DNA from: Emiliania huxleyi CCMP1516
Taxonomy: Eukaryota > Haptophyta > Isochrysidales > Noelaerhabdaceae
Assembly (NCBI RefSeq): GCF_000372725.1
Contig: NW_005202428.1
Coordinates: 522,607-586,606, forward strand
Length of the DNA stretch: 64,000 nucleotides
Direction: 5' to 3'
Below the pieces are notes generated by a model. It worked only from the letters and a program-made list of their open reading frames with translations, had not been told where the DNA came from and ran no database searches. A program made the translations under genes and the position numbers. This document shows, piece after piece, positions 19,602 through 31,400 of this stretch. Within the stretch, counting starts at the first letter, position 1. Every line of letters starts with the position of its first letter.

Positions 19602-21009
19602 TCACTGCATACTAGCTGCCCCGTCGGCGAGCCTCTCGTCGAGCTGGAGCACCGACGCGGCCCGCGGCCCGCTGCTGTTGAGCCGCGCCGCGGCAAACGA
19701 GGGCAGGAGCGTCTCCTGCGCGGGGCGGGAGGGAGAGGGGGGGGTGAAAGGGGGGGGCGGGGCGGGAGGTGCGTGTGCTGCACTGACTGACTGACGGAAG
19801 GGAGGGGGGGGGGCTCCTCCGGCGCGAGCCAGAGCACCGGCCGGGCATGCACCTACCAGTCATCACTCAGTGAGCACTCGCTCACTCTTGATGGCCGGGC
19901 AAGCACCGGCGAGATGAAGGCACGAGAGTCAGGGGAGGGTGGAGACGGTCTCGCGCAACCGGAGCACCGCGTGCATACGAGGGATACCGACACAGTGAGC
20001 AGAGCTGCATGCCGAATCCCGTGGAGTCCCCCCGCCTCCTCTCGAGTGCTGCTCGGAAGGCACAGAGACGGTTACGCATCTCCTACCACGCACCGCGCGC
20101 CGTGCAGGGAGCCGCGGCAAGGCGCCCGCCGCACAGAGCCCGTCGTGAAAGGCGGCGAGCACGTCCCACGGGTAGAAGGAGCCTACTCGTCTCGGACAAG
20201 CCGCCTCAGCCTGCCGGGGCCCCGCCAGGCGCCTCGCTGCTCCGCCAGCACGAGCCGCACGCACCCTCGTGCTTCCTAGACACTTCCTAGACACTTCCTA
20301 GACACTTCCTAGACACTTCCTAGCCGCACGCACCCTCGTGCTTCTGCACCACCAGCCTGCCGGCCGCGCCGACCGCCCACCGCATCGCAGCGTCGTCGAA
20401 GCTGGCGCGGTGGCGCGGCGCCACGGCGGCGACGGCGGCACCCAGATCGATCCACGCCGCCCCGATGGCGGAGGAGACGCGCCGCGCCGCCGCCGCCTCG
20501 GCGCCGCTCGCGATCCAGCGCATGTCGGCCGAGGCGAGGAGCAACGTCTGTGGCGGCGCCTGCAGAGGGAGAGGACGCGGCTGCCGACTTGCCGGTGCGA
20601 TCAACGCCGCGGCGCTGACGCTGTCTATCGAGTGCTGTGGCCGCGGATAGGCGGGCAAGAGCGCTCTCGCTGCGGCGCGTGCTGCACAGCTCGCCGTTGC
20701 GAGGAGCCGGACGTTAAGGAGGTGCGCGAGGAGGATAGAGCCGTCGCCGGCGGTGACATGCACGCACTTTGGGTTGAGGGTGACGCGCGGGAGGCGGCCG
20801 AGCGCGTTTCGCTCTTCGGAAGTTGTGTTCGCGCCGCAGCCGACGTGCAGAATCACTCGCGTGGACGGCTGGTCCGGCGGCTGCTCGAGGTGGGAGAGCA
20901 GGCTGGTGAGCGTCGCGTTGATGGCACAGTGCGGGTCTGACGTGGTCAGGGAGACCGCGAAGCCAGAGGCGGCGAGAGTGCGCGGGAGACGAGAACACAG
21001 CTTGCACAA
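19602..21009 (-). CDS. Putative glycosyltransferase (core-2/I-branching-like), multi-exon
   Basis: Exon 21009-20334 reads RVILHVGCGANTTSEE, VTLNPKCVHVTAGDGSILLA, AHLLNVRLL, LLLASADMRWIASG and ends VVQKHEG. After an intron of two modules (20333-20265, 20264-20183), the next exon starts SFYPWDVLAAFHDGL, so the junction gives KHEGSFYP. The last exon, 19715-19602, is ETLLPSFAAARLNSSGP...SMQ. A His/Ser-Ile-Leu pattern, an ASN/ASA-type strand, an EGSFYP motif and an E(E)TLLP motif in this order resemble a large algal family related to branching N-acetylglucosaminyltransferases. That assignment is from memory of pattern and is weak. The true N-terminus may lie upstream of 21009. The exon between about 20100 and 19716 is unresolved. 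Confidence 0.45.
20183..20333 (-). repeat. Two-module intron with duplicated exon tail
   Basis: GAAGCACGAGG|GTGCGTGCGG occurs at the true donor (20333) and again inside the intron (boundary 20264/20265). Modules are 69 and 82 nt. The first is filled with GTCTAGGAAGT repeats, the same word (in either orientation) as in the lipoate ligase and translocator introns. Confidence 0.8.
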
Positions 21010-21394
21010 GGGGGGGGGGGGGCGGGAGCTGAGAAACCTCGAGACGGTGTGTCCCTAGCGCCGATGCAACGTGGATGGAGTGGAGACAGGGACGGCCATC
21101 AGGATGAAAAGACTGCGTTGTGGCTCCCTGCTCGGGAGGAGCTCATGCTGTGCCGAGGGCTTAGAAATTGAAGGAGCGCGCCGCGCCCTAACTGTAGGAA
21201 CGCGTCGGCGGTGATTCGCACGAACACGGGGACGGACGGCCGTACGGCCGACGACCACGTTAGCTGGGGGGCCGAGCCCGCCCCCTGATCCCTTACCCTC
21301 CCCCAAAACCCAAACTCTTCCCTCTCACACGCCTCGAGGCACACTCACTGGATTCACACACAAAAGCAGACGAAAAATAAAATCCCACAATTCC
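21010..21394. other. Intergenic region
   Basis: Upstream flank of the glycosyltransferase-like gene and 3' flank of the protease gene (both minus). No coding evidence; moderately AT-richer than its surroundings. Confidence 0.45.
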
Positions 21395-24300
21395 TCAGGT
21401 CGAGCTCCACACCCGCTTGCCATCGTACCCGCACCCCGTGGAGCAGCACACACCCGCCTCGAGCTCGGGCGGCGTGCAGAGACGTCCCCCCAGGCCGGCA
21501 CAGGCCCGATCCGCGTCGCTGTAGCGGCTCGACCCGAGGCACTCGCCGCCCGCCCTTTTCGACACGCACCGGACCTCGCTCCCCGCGCCCGTGCAACAAC
21601 GGACGTAGGCGAAATCCGTGACGAGCAGCTCGGCGCGTGCGTGCGCTTCCCCCCGATGCGGACACCCATCCGCAGCGACACGTATGGAGGGCGGCGGATT
21701 AGATGCGTCGTCCACCACCGGAGGCCTGGTCGGGTTGTACTCGTCCACCACCGGAGGCCGGGTCGGGTTGTACTCGTCGCTCCCGCGTACCAAAGCGCTG
21801 TCGCATGCTATTTCCGTGCAGGGGGCTTGCGCCGGGTCGCCGCTGCTCGGGCAGGTGCAGGTGTTGCAGCCGTCGAGGGCCGCAAAGATCGTGCCGGGCT
21901 CGCAGTCCCTCGCCCAGACAAGGGCGGAGTCGTGCCCACAGCCCGTGCCGTAAGCGCAGTTGTCCTGCAGCTCGGCCGCAGTGCAAAGGCGCGCGCCCGC
22001 CCCAATGCAGATGGCGGTCGCCTCGGCGTGCGTCTTGTTGTGCTGGCAGCCGCCCAGACTGCCCAGATCCGACTCGGTCCAAACCGAGCACCCGCCCCTC
22101 TTCGCCCAGCCGCTGACATGCGAATCGGCACAGCAGCGCACCGCGTGCATCTCTGTCTGGCTCCTCCACCCCTCGGCCCTGGGGCACCAGCCAGCCCTGC
22201 CGCACCCGAGAAAGTAGGTGGCTGCAGAAGTACTGGGAGCCGGAGGCGGAGCCTCAGACGCGCCTACTCCTCCGGAGCAGACAGCGCCGCCGGTATTCGC
22301 GCAGATCCAATCGGTGTACGCCTGCACGCGCGTGTAGATCCCCGGGTATCCGTTATCGCCGCACCCGTAGCCCCAGCTGACGACCCCAACGAGGGTGCGC
22401 TCGCCCGTCGCCACGCTGACGCCAAACAGTGGTCCGCCCGAGTCGCCCTGGCACGAGTCGAGGCCCGTCCTTCCCGCGCAGAGCATCGAATCCGGGAAGT
22501 AGTCGCTGCCGTACATGTTTTGGCTTCCGCACTCAGGTACTGCAGGCACCGTCACGTGACGAGGCTTGTCGGGTGACGGCCCGTCGGACTGAGTGACGCC
22601 CCAGCCCGCGGCGATCACAGTCCGGCAATGCAGTCGGCGTTGCTGTTCGATGTGCGACGGTAGCAGGTGGAGCCGTCACAGCACTGCGCTGCGATGGCCT
22701 TCCCGTCGTACCTGGTGGCTGAGGAGTCCTGGACGCACGCCTCGGTGTCTGAGTCCCCATCGATAATCACCACACCGTGCAAAGGGAAGGGCGTAAGCGC
22801 TGGCGGTGTTGGAGGGGGTGGCGGCGACGACGACACCGACGAGCAAAGCTTGCTCGTCCACACCCAGATGCTATTGTACGAGCAGCCTTTCCCCTTGCAG
22901 TTGCCGTCGCACAGGGTGTAGCCGAGCACGGCGCAGCGCTCTGATGCCTCTGCCCACGTGGTGTATTCGAAGGAGGTGGAGCCCCACAGTCCGGCAATGC
23001 AGTCGGCGTTGCTGTTGGATGTGCGACGGTAGCAGGTGGAGCCGTCACAGCACTGCGCTGCGATGGCCTTCCCGTCGTACCTGGTGGCTGAGGAGTCCTG
23101 GACGCACGCCTCGGTGTCTGAGTCCCCATCGATAATCACCACGCCTTGCAAAGGGAACGAAGGCGATGCGGAGGGAGGCGACGGCGACGGCGACGGCGAA
23201 GGCGGCGGTGGGAGGGAGGGCGGCGGCGGAGACGGCGGCACAAACGGTGGCGGCGGCGACGGCGAAGCCGAGGGCGGCGACGGCGAGGTTGGAGGTGGTG
23301 GGGGTGGTGGTGAGGGCACGTCGCAGATGGCGACCGCGGGGTCCACGTCGCAAGACCAGCCGTCACTTGTGGAGCCGTCGACGTACGTCGTGATCGCGCT
23401 GCTCGGCAGCGCCGTGCTGCTGGCCGTGGCGTAGCTGATTGTCAGCTCCCCGCCGCAGCCTGGCACGGTGACCCCACCGATTCGCCCTACCCCATCGCGC
23501 CGCAAAATCACACACAGTACGGCAGCCGTGCCGTCCGCCGCCACCGAGAGGTCTAGCCCAGCGGCCGACTCGTACATACGCGAGCGCGTACCATCCTCGG
23601 ACGCAAACATCTCGAGGTGGAACAGGACCCAGCCAAGCGCGACGGCACTACTACCACCCACGAGGCGGTCGACGGCGACATGCAGCTGCGTGGAAGACGA
23701 GAGGAGGTACTGGTTGCCCACTTGGCTCGCGATGATCTCTTGGGGCGCTCCCTTGAAGAACTCGTCCGGGCCGCCGGCGCGGCAATTGAGGCGCAGCCAG
23801 TCGTCCGTCACTGCGGCGGAGGCCTTGAGGCCGTCGAACAGCGCGCTCATCCGCGTGTCGGCCTGTACGACGCGATCGAATTGGTGCGCCACCTCGTGCC
23901 GGATCACCGTCATCGAGTGGTCGCCGCGGACGGAGGCGCCGGTACACCCAAACGCCTCTTCGGTGCCATCGCCCACGTCCATCTTGAACACATTGTACCC
24001 GCGCTCGGTGAGGCCGCCGAGAAGCCCGTCGCTGCTGTGATCGCCGCCGCACCGAAAGCTGTCACGCACGGTCATCGTGGCAAACTGCGCCTCGTACAGC
24101 ACGCCATCCACGCGGAGGTGGAGCGGCAAGTCATCATACATGCTCTCCGTGAGCTGCACAGTAATGTCGTCCATCCAGTTGCCGTCGGCGAGGTACACGT
24201 GGTGCGCCTCAAAGAGGGCGGCGCGCGGCGCAGAGTCGATGAGCGCGCGGCTCGCGTTCCTATCGATGAGCAGCAGCAGCCCGCGCAGCCAGTGGAAGAG

Positions 24301-27300
24301 GACCGCGCCGTCGTTGCACGCCGTTGCCGGCTCATTGCACATGCCCGACGCGGACTTCGAGAGCACTGTGGCCGAAATGCTCATGGAGGTGTCGAGCGCC
24401 GAGGCGAACGTAGGGTCGGTTGCGAGATATGCGTCGCGCGCAGGGATGAGCCCCTGCAACGCCGTGGCCGCGGCGAAGTTCGCCTCGGCGTCCGTGGGCC
24501 CGTCGCAGAAGGCTTGCGCCGTGCCGATGGCGGATAGCAGCCGCGTGCCCGGCAGCACGCAGGTGACGGACGGATCTGAGCAGGGCAGCACGTTGTACAG
24601 CGTCCACAGCGAGTGCTCCTTCGGCGGGTCGGGCTCCGAGCAACAGCGGCAGCCCCAGGAGGTGTACGCCGAGGAGAACATGAAGGTCGTGCAGCCAGCG
24701 ACTCCCGCGGCGAGCGAGCAGAGCTCAGCACTGGCGTACTCTCCCAGGTTCTTCCATTGGAAAGCACATTCTGCGTTCATTTGCCTCACCTCGTAGGTGT
24801 ACGTCTCGGGCTGCGGTGAAGGGAATCCCAGTGGTGGCAGCGGTGGTGGAGGTGGCGACACCGCTACGCAGTAGCCCCAGTTCCGCCCCTCGCAGTCCTC
24901 GTCCACCACAAAGCACCACTCTCCGCCTGGGTCGCCATCGGGGTTGCCGCAGTAGTCGGAGACGGGGTGACCAGGGGAGCCATCCATCTCCCACTCCTTC
25001 TGACACGCGCAGCCGGAGACGGTTTCGCGCGCGGGCGTTGGCGGAGGCGGTGCCGAGGATACCGCCGGTGGTGGCGAGGGCGGTGGCAGTGAAGGTGACG
25101 GTGGCGGCGGTGATGGCGGTGGGGGCAGTGACGGTGACGGTGGAGGTGGTGATGACGCCGATGATGGAGTCCGATCGCCGCAATCGGTGCAGTCACTGCC
25201 CAAGGGGCAGACAGAATACTCAGATTCGGGGCCACCGTCGTCGCATTCGCCGTCGTCGACGTGCGGGCATCGCTGCGCGTCATCGGTGCAATATTCCGAT
25301 GGGGGCCGGGGTGCTTGCGATCGTGGGCCACAGTCGGTGCAATCCGAGGCCCAGCTGCAGATGTTATAGTCGGAGCCAGGACCGCCATCATCGCAGTCAC
25401 CGTCGTCCAGATGGTCACATCCCGCTGGGTCGTCGACGCATTCGCCCTCGAAAAGAGATGGTGGGGGCAGCGGAGACGGCGATGGGGGTGGGAGAGGCCG
25501 CGGGGATACCACTAGTGAGGGTGGGGCGACTAGAGGTGGGGAGACCACCGGGCTGACATCGGCCGGTGGCCTTATCCCACAGTCGCTGCAGTCGGTCGCG
25601 TACTCGCAGAAGCCATAGTGAGACCCCAGACCGCCGTCGTCACAATCACCGTCGTTCAGATGAGGGCAGCTCGGGTCGTCGACGCAGGTGCCGGGTGGGG
25701 AGGGAGGCTGTGGTGGCGCGGGGCCGGGGGTCACGAGGCAAGATGCTGCTTGCTCGAACTTGCTAAACAGGAGCGCGTTGACCGTGCCCGCTGGCAGCCC
25801 AGAGATGGCGTCCTTGGTCGCGAGGCAGTTGAGTGCGACGGTGAGGCCGCCAGGGCCCAGAGACGGAAAGCGGGCGCGAAGCTGCGCCGCCACCCCGGAC
25901 ACGTGCGGCGCCGCCATCGAGGTGCCTACTCCGAAGGCGCAGGAGAGGTGAGAATCATAGGAAGAGCAGGCAGAAGCTGGCTCGGCGAGTGAGGCCAGAT
26001 ATCGTGTTGACGTCCTTGTCCGACTCGGCCCATGCCGCTCGGATGAGGCTGCCAGGAGCATGGATGTCGACGCAAGCGCCGTGATTGGAAAATGACGACT
26101 TGACGTCACCCTGTTTGATGCTTCCTACCGTGATGGCGGCCGGAGTGGACGACGGCGAGTACTTGCACGCGTCGTCGTTCTCATTACCTGAATTTCGCAA
26201 CCCCACCCTCAGTGTGGCTGTTGGATGGCGTGTCTGAGCGATGATTGTTCGGAGCTAACGTACCCGCAGCGACTACAGTAAGAACGCCAGCGTCGTAGGC
26301 CGCGTCGATTGCGGAGTCGAACTGGCCGCGGCCTTCTCCGCCGAGTGACATGGAGATCACCGCGGGCAAGCCGCGCACCGCCGCGTCCTCAACCGCCCAG
26401 TCGATGCCGGCGATGACTTGTGCGTAGGAGCCAGTGTTGCCGCAGGACAGGACCTGCACCGTGACGATGGTCGCACCGCTGGCGACGCCGTAGGCGCGGC
26501 CGCCGGCGGTGCTCGCAACGTGCGTGCCATGACCATTACACGCTGATTCGCTAGCCGTGATTACACCCTCATACAGCCAGCCGTTCGATGCGTCGCCGCA
26601 GGAGGACTCGCCACCCGTGGGGCAGCCTGCCGACCAGCCTGCCAGAGCGCGGCCTCCAAAGTCCTCGTGCGAGATGCGGACGCCTAAGCGGAGCGGTATG
26701 TGGGTGTGCGTGAGTATGATGCGGTGGACAGCTTCCTCTCGCGCGACGCATGCCAGTATCGAGGATGTACAGGACTGTGCCAGCTCCGCCGGAGTTGTCG
26801 TACTCGCCGTCAGTGCCTGTGGCACAAATCACGAGGACAAGACAATCAATACGTGTGGTGGCGCATGCATGCCCACTACAGCGTACCAACGCGCTGGTCG
26901 ATGCGATCGAGGCCCCAGTTGTCGGTCGTAGCAGATCGGTGGCGCTGCGTCTCCTCCACTGGGAGCGAGATGAGGCAGTTTGCAGAGACCCTCGCGACGA
27001 GCAAACTGTCAAGGATCGCGTCAAAGAGCGCGCCGGACTCATCGACCCGCAAAGCAATGGCTCCGATTGACGGGAATTCGCCCAGAACGACATCGGAGGG
27101 GAAATCGCTGTAAGCCTCGAGTACGAGCTGCCTCAGCCGCGAGATCCTCGTCTGACCGCGGAGCCTCGTGCGGCAGCGGCTGTTTGTGCAGGCGTCTTCC
27201 TCTGCGGTGCTTGACCACACGAGCTGGCCATCAAAGCTACAGCCGCTTGAGGCGGTGCAGTCCGCCTGAAGCTCGGCCGCGGTGCAGAGCCTCGCCCCTG

Positions 27301-27773
27301 CCTCCTCGCAGATTGTAGTGGCCTCCTGGAGGTTCTTGCGCCGGTGGCAGACCCCTCCCATCTCCGCGGCATCCGACTCGGCCCACACCGTGCACTGTCG
27401 TCCTGAGTTCAGGCGCCAGCCGCTCTTGAAAGTGGACGAGCAACAGCGCACCTGTATATAGTTGTCAAATCACGGCAGGACGTACGTGTGCAAGCGGGTG
27501 TGCTACGTCAGCGGTGGCAGGGCGCGCCTCATGCAAGTCCTCGGGATCGGCGTAGGCAGCCTGCGCATTCTGACACCCGCCTTGCCGCCCGCACACGACC
27601 ATCTGGCGAGAGTCGGGGAAGGACGAGTCCTCGCTGGTTTCAATAAGCAGACCGTCGTGCCCCATGGCCCCGCAGGCCGCCTTGGATGCCTCAAGGTGGC
27701 GCCGCCGCTCGGTGAAAGGCGCTGCAGCAACGGCGGAGAGGAAGAGGGGGAGGAGCAAGAATGCGGTGAGCAT
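21395..27773 (-). CDS. Giant secreted multidomain protease: subtilase + HExxH metalloprotease + half trypsin
   Basis: Start at 27773 gives a signal peptide (MLTAFLLLPLFLSAVAAAP). Exons: 27773-27528, 27451-26887, 26816-26754, 26683-26264, 26187-25996, 25925 onward, with introns of 76, 70, 70, 76 and 70 nt. Order: a Cys-rich module (RLCTAAEL...CSFDG), an inhibitor-I9-like prodomain, then NWGLDRIDQR and a proteinase-K-type S8 domain with Asp in YILDTG, His in GHGTHVAS and Ser in GTSMAAPHVSG. Three repeats (PHLNDGDCDDGG...DCSDCG) follow, with Pro-rich linkers, a Cys/Trp module, and a metalloprotease-like region with HEVAHQFD. Two near-identical Cys modules (QCCDGSTCYRRTS...NADCIAGL) come next. 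The frame breaks at about 22617. The remainder carries only the Ser half of a trypsin (GDSGGPLFGV, VSWGYGC) plus more Cys modules to the stop at 21395. Probably extracellular. The join at 22617 may be a mis-assembly of two genes. Confidence 0.8.
22619..23155 (-). repeat. Near-identical direct repeats inside the protease gene
   Basis: About 168 bp at 22619-22786 repeat at 22988-23155 with a few differences, encoding VVIIDGDSDTEACVQDSS and the following Cys module. The frame break at about 22617 coincides with the edge of the first copy, which suggests repeat-mediated collapse or recombination. Confidence 0.8.
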
Positions 27774-28439
27774 ACGGCGTGAGATTAGGACACGGCGACT
27801 AAGCCGTCGCTGCGACGCGGGCATCCTGCGTCTTTGTGGCCGGCCACAAGAGCAGCAACGCCGGCCACAAGAGCAGCAACAACAGGAAAATGCCCCTCCA
27901 AACAAGTTGTTTCAAAAGTGCTGAAACGTGTCATGATTGCACGGACGGTGTTCAAGCCGAGCGACGGCGGCTACGTGGCGTACAAGAAGGCGAACCACGC
28001 GCACGCGGTCAAGCGGCCTAACTGTATGTTCGAGTGGTGGCGCGAGTATAATCGTGTGTTTTGGCGAGGCGCGGGACCGTAGTCTGCGGCGAAGTGGGTC
28101 GCGTCCTCCGATTTCCTCAACTCAGCCTCCTGCCCCTCTAGGTCATGGTTCACAGCCTTGTTATTGACAAGAAAATACGTCCTATGGCGTTATGCGCTGG
28201 TCTGTGAGAGGTTGAGGTGCGAGCCCTGGAGGCCCTGGGGATGGGGTGAGACTACCCGCGGGCCTAGAAGGCCCGCGCGCAGGGGGGTGGGACATTGAGA
28301 CCGGTCATGAATGAGTGCGCGACACGCATGTTGCGAGCAGCTTCACACCACCGCCACTCCCGCCACCGCCGACACCCAAGCGACACACACCCCTGCCCCT
28401 CCGGCCACCACTCACTCCACCCGGACTTCGCCAACGACT
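27774..28439. other. Divergent intergenic region
   Basis: Shared upstream region of the protease (minus) and the F-box-like gene (plus). A 14-bp word GGCCACAAGAGCAGCAAC is tandemly repeated at about 27843-27875. A 49-codon frame at 27933-28082 is open but unsupported by any family. Confidence 0.4.
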
Positions 28440-29624
28440 ATGTCACGTCCGAATCGGCAGAACAAGTGGCGCGCCTCCTCGTCCGCAGCATCGCCGGGCA
28501 TGCCTGCGCCGCCTCACCTCCACGCCGGTGGGGTCATCCTCGACGATGACGCTGGCGCCCTCGTGTGGGCGCGCTTGCGTGCGAGTCCGGCGACCGCACA
28601 GCGCGCGTCAGGCGTGTGCAAGGAGTGGCGGCAGTACGTGTTGGCAACCTTTGAGCACGAGCTCGATCTCGCCGGGATCTGCAGCGAGAAGCACCTTCGC
28701 TACGCCCACCCCCCACCCCCCACCCCCCACCCCGCCCCCCCCTTGCCGCACTGACCGCCGGCGCCCCACCGCCAAGGCCCTCGCCAAGACAGGCCGCCTG
28801 CGCAGCTTTCGGCAAGACACGACGCGCCGCCACTCGAGTTGCGCGCAGATGAGGGCGACCGAGGCGACTATCAAGGCCGTCGCCGAGTCGCCTGTGCTCG
28901 AGTCGCTGTCGCTGACGCTCGGCTCCAAGGCCGCAGCGAACAAACAGACACAGCCAGCCAGCCAGCCAGCCAGCCAGGCAGAGGCGCCCCCCACTGCGGA
29001 TAGGTGCACAAGGGGCTCGAGGTGCTGTCGGGCCACCCGTCGCTCCGGTCGCTCACGCTCTTCATGGAGGGCTTCACGCCGCTCGCACTCCCGGCCAAGC
29101 TGCCCGAGGTGCGCGGGGCACACTTCCCACTATTGCTGGCCCACGCCGCTGCCTCTGTGCAACTCGCGCCTCTCACGCCCACGGTCCCAGCTTCGCGTCC
29201 ACCCCGACACGCCCCATTTGGTGCGCCCGCACAGCTCGCGGCGCTGCACCTCAAGACTTCAGTCTGGGCGGGCTTCGACTGGCGGGGGCAGCGCTTCACC
29301 CACCTCGAGTACCCCAAGCTCGAGGAGATCATCATCGAAGACGGCGCCGGTCCCTTGGGCAACGGCGCCGCAGTCGAGATGACCATGGGCTTCCTGCACG
29401 TCCTGCGCACCAAGTTCCCGCTGTGCTCGATCAAGCTCACGAAGACCGGCCTCTTCCGCGGCATTCGCGGAGCAGCGGCGCAGCAAGCTCTTCAAGAACC
29501 CGGGCTGCGCCAAGACGTGACCGAGCAGAAGCCGCTCGTGCTTCCGCAGGGCGACGATTGGAATCGTGCTTTCGATGACTACGAGGTCGGGCCCGACAGT
29601 GCCGCCGGAATCAGCGTCTACTGA
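28440..29624 (+). CDS. F-box/LRR-like protein, several exons
   Basis: Exon 1 from the ATG at 28440 includes DDDAGALVWARLRASPATAQRASGVCKEWRQYV, an F-box-like helix pattern ending in the typical VCKEWR. Later exons read TIKAVAESPVLESLSLTLGS, GLEVLSGHPSLRSLTLFMEG, LAALHLKTSV and FTHLEYPKLEEIIIEDG, a leucine-rich-repeat pattern, and end at 29624 with WNRAFDDYEVGPDSAAGISVY. Introns are probably GC-AG (starting near 28702, 28937 and 29116; ends near 28776, 29003 and 29237). F-box/LRR proteins are substrate receptors of SCF ubiquitin ligases. The F-box here is weak, so the assignment rests on overall pattern. Confidence 0.55.
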
Positions 29625-30281
29625 GAGCCGCCACGAGCGCGTTCTTGCGCTTACGCACCGCGACGAGCGAGTGAGGTGGGAGCTCAACACTAGCTCGTGG
29701 GAGCGAGCCGATGACATATACGGTTGGGAGTGAGGGCCCCCAGGCGAGCGGGGCGTGAAGACCGGTCTCGCGCCAGGCCTTCCTACACACACGTACACGT
29801 ACGGTTTGAGTGTTGGCATACATTGAGCTGTGTAGCTGTAGGGAGCTTTTGGTGGACACGTCATGCACACGGAACGTCGGCCTTTTGCCAGGCAGAAACC
29901 GGTGAAATGCGCATGACGCAGAGCGAGCCAAAAAAGCGTGTGAGGAGTGTGAGCTCTGGGTCTGGCCGCCCTGGCCCTGCTCAGGCTTCGCTCGAGTCGA
30001 CACATGCGGCACATGCCAAAAGACATGCATAATATTTCTTATTTGTGTGTGTGGGGGGCGTCGGTAGACGGTGTACCGACTTCACTGAGACACCACGGTA
30101 CACCACACCACTGTGCCCCTCCACCGTCCCGCGCTTTGCTGCGGTGCGGCTTCGTGAGAGGGACTGGCAGGCGAGAGCGCGAGGCGGGCGGCCTCGAGCG
30201 AGCGACCGCAGCCGGGCCTCTTCCAACGCAAGCCAGAGGCCTCTCTCCGTCAGCTCCGGCCGAGGCGATGCAGGATGGCGC
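29625..30281. other. Convergent intergenic region
   Basis: 3' flanks of the F-box-like gene (plus) and the carrier (minus). No gene seen. Confidence 0.45.
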
Positions 30282-31190
30282 TCAGAGCGCGGACGCGCCG
30301 CCGGTGTAGAGGGCGGTGAACTTCTCGAGCATCGTGAGCGAGATGACCGTGTACGGCGCCAGCTTGACAAAGGCGGGCACGAAGCCGCGCCAGAGCACGA
30401 GAACGCCGTCGGCGGCGACGCTGGTGCGCGCGCACTCGAGCGCTGATGAGTACTCTCCCGGCGCCGCCTGCTGGACTCGCGACTTGACGACGTCGAACGG
30501 CATGCAGACGCAGTTTGCGACAAACGACGCCGCCAGCGCCGAGAAGAACATGGTCGGCGCGCCGGCGGGCGCCCAGCCGGTCCGCTCAGAGATTGCAATC
30601 TTGGCCTCGGACGTGACTGCGAGCGTCGCGCCGCTGAGGGAGGCCGCGCGGAGGATCGTCGGCCCCGCGCCGTTCCACAGCGCAAGGAAGCCCTCCTCCC
30701 GCGCGACGCGCAGGACGCAGTCAATGCTGTTGGCATAGTTCCGCCGCTTCGCCGGGTCGTCGATCTTCCCGTCCGCGCCCATCCGCACGAGCGCCAGCTC
30801 GGCCGGGTTGCCGATGAAGGCGCCGATGCTGCCCGACGTCACGCCCATGCCCAGCTTCGCGGCAAACGACGGCGCTCCCGTCTCGCCGCGCGCCGCCCGC
30901 GCCGACTTGTCGGCGTCAAGAAGGTAGGCATAGATTCCCAGCCTGCCACTGCCGTACGTGACCTGCCGCAGCCACGCCGCCGAGATGCCCGCGTACAGCG
31001 CGCCAAAGCCCTGCCTCGCCAGCTTCGTTGTCGTCTCGATCGTGCCACCAGACACGCCGACCTGCATCTGGACGCGAATCACATCGAACGGGTGGGTGAA
31101 AAAGGTGGTGAAGATGCCGGCGGCGGCGCCGAGGCCACCTCGCTCCACGAGCGAGAGGGGCTTCGAGTCGGGCATCCTGCGATGCGCCAC
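30282..31190 (-). CDS. SLC25A11: Mitochondrial carrier, 2-oxoglutarate/malate-carrier-like
   Basis: 302 residues, single exon, normal for SLC25. Three repeats carry the carrier signature: HPFDVIRVQMQ (repeat 1), NPAELALVRMGADG (repeat 2, an ExxxxRM form typical of oxoglutarate/dicarboxylate carriers) and MPFDVVKSRVQ (repeat 3). ALYAGISAAWLRQVTYGSGRLGIYAYL and LWRGFVPAFVKLAPYTVISL match the even-numbered matrix-helix segments. It should sit in the inner mitochondrial membrane and exchange dicarboxylates (2-oxoglutarate/malate). Substrate is inferred from similarity to SLC25A11 and plant DTC/DIC proteins. Divergent from the LAS1-like gene with about 210 bp between starts. Confidence 0.88.
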   Translation of the reverse strand: MAHRRMPDSKPLSLVERGGLGAAAGIFTTFFTHPFDVIRVQMQVGVSGGTIETTTKLARQGFGALYAGISAAWLRQVTYGSGRLGIYAYLLDADKSARAARGETGAPSFAAKLGMGVTSGSIGAFIGNPAELALVRMGADGKIDDPAKRRNYANSIDCVLRVAREEGFLALWNGAGPTILRAASLSGATLAVTSEAKIAISERTGWAPAGAPTMFFSALAASFVANCVCMPFDVVKSRVQQAAPGEYSSALECARTSVAADGVLVLWRGFVPAFVKLAPYTVISLTMLEKFTALYTGGASAL

Positions 31191-31400
31191 GAGGGCTGTC
31201 GGCAGGTTTCGGCGCGGAGCCGCCGGCTCGGTTTCTTTTCTGTCCCCTCTCCTGCGGCTCGAGCTGGCGAGTAGAGGCCCCGCCCACCCAGGGTACCCTC
31301 TCCGAGGACATGGGTTGGCTCTTTCGAGGACTCGCCGTGGGAGAGAGCGTGCGTGTGCCTACTCGCCCCCGGCCCGGAGCACGAGTGTCGCCGTAGTCCC
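31191..31400. promoter_or_regulatory. Divergent promoter region of carrier and LAS1-like gene
   Basis: 210 bp between the two ATGs. No recognisable TATA element; presumed bidirectional promoter from position only. Confidence 0.3.

Noticed and set aside
27933-28082. 49-codon plus-strand ORF (MIARTVFKPSDGGYVAYKKA...)
   Set aside because: Reasonable composition but no homologue known to me, no splice or promoter support; kept only as a note in the intergenic entry.
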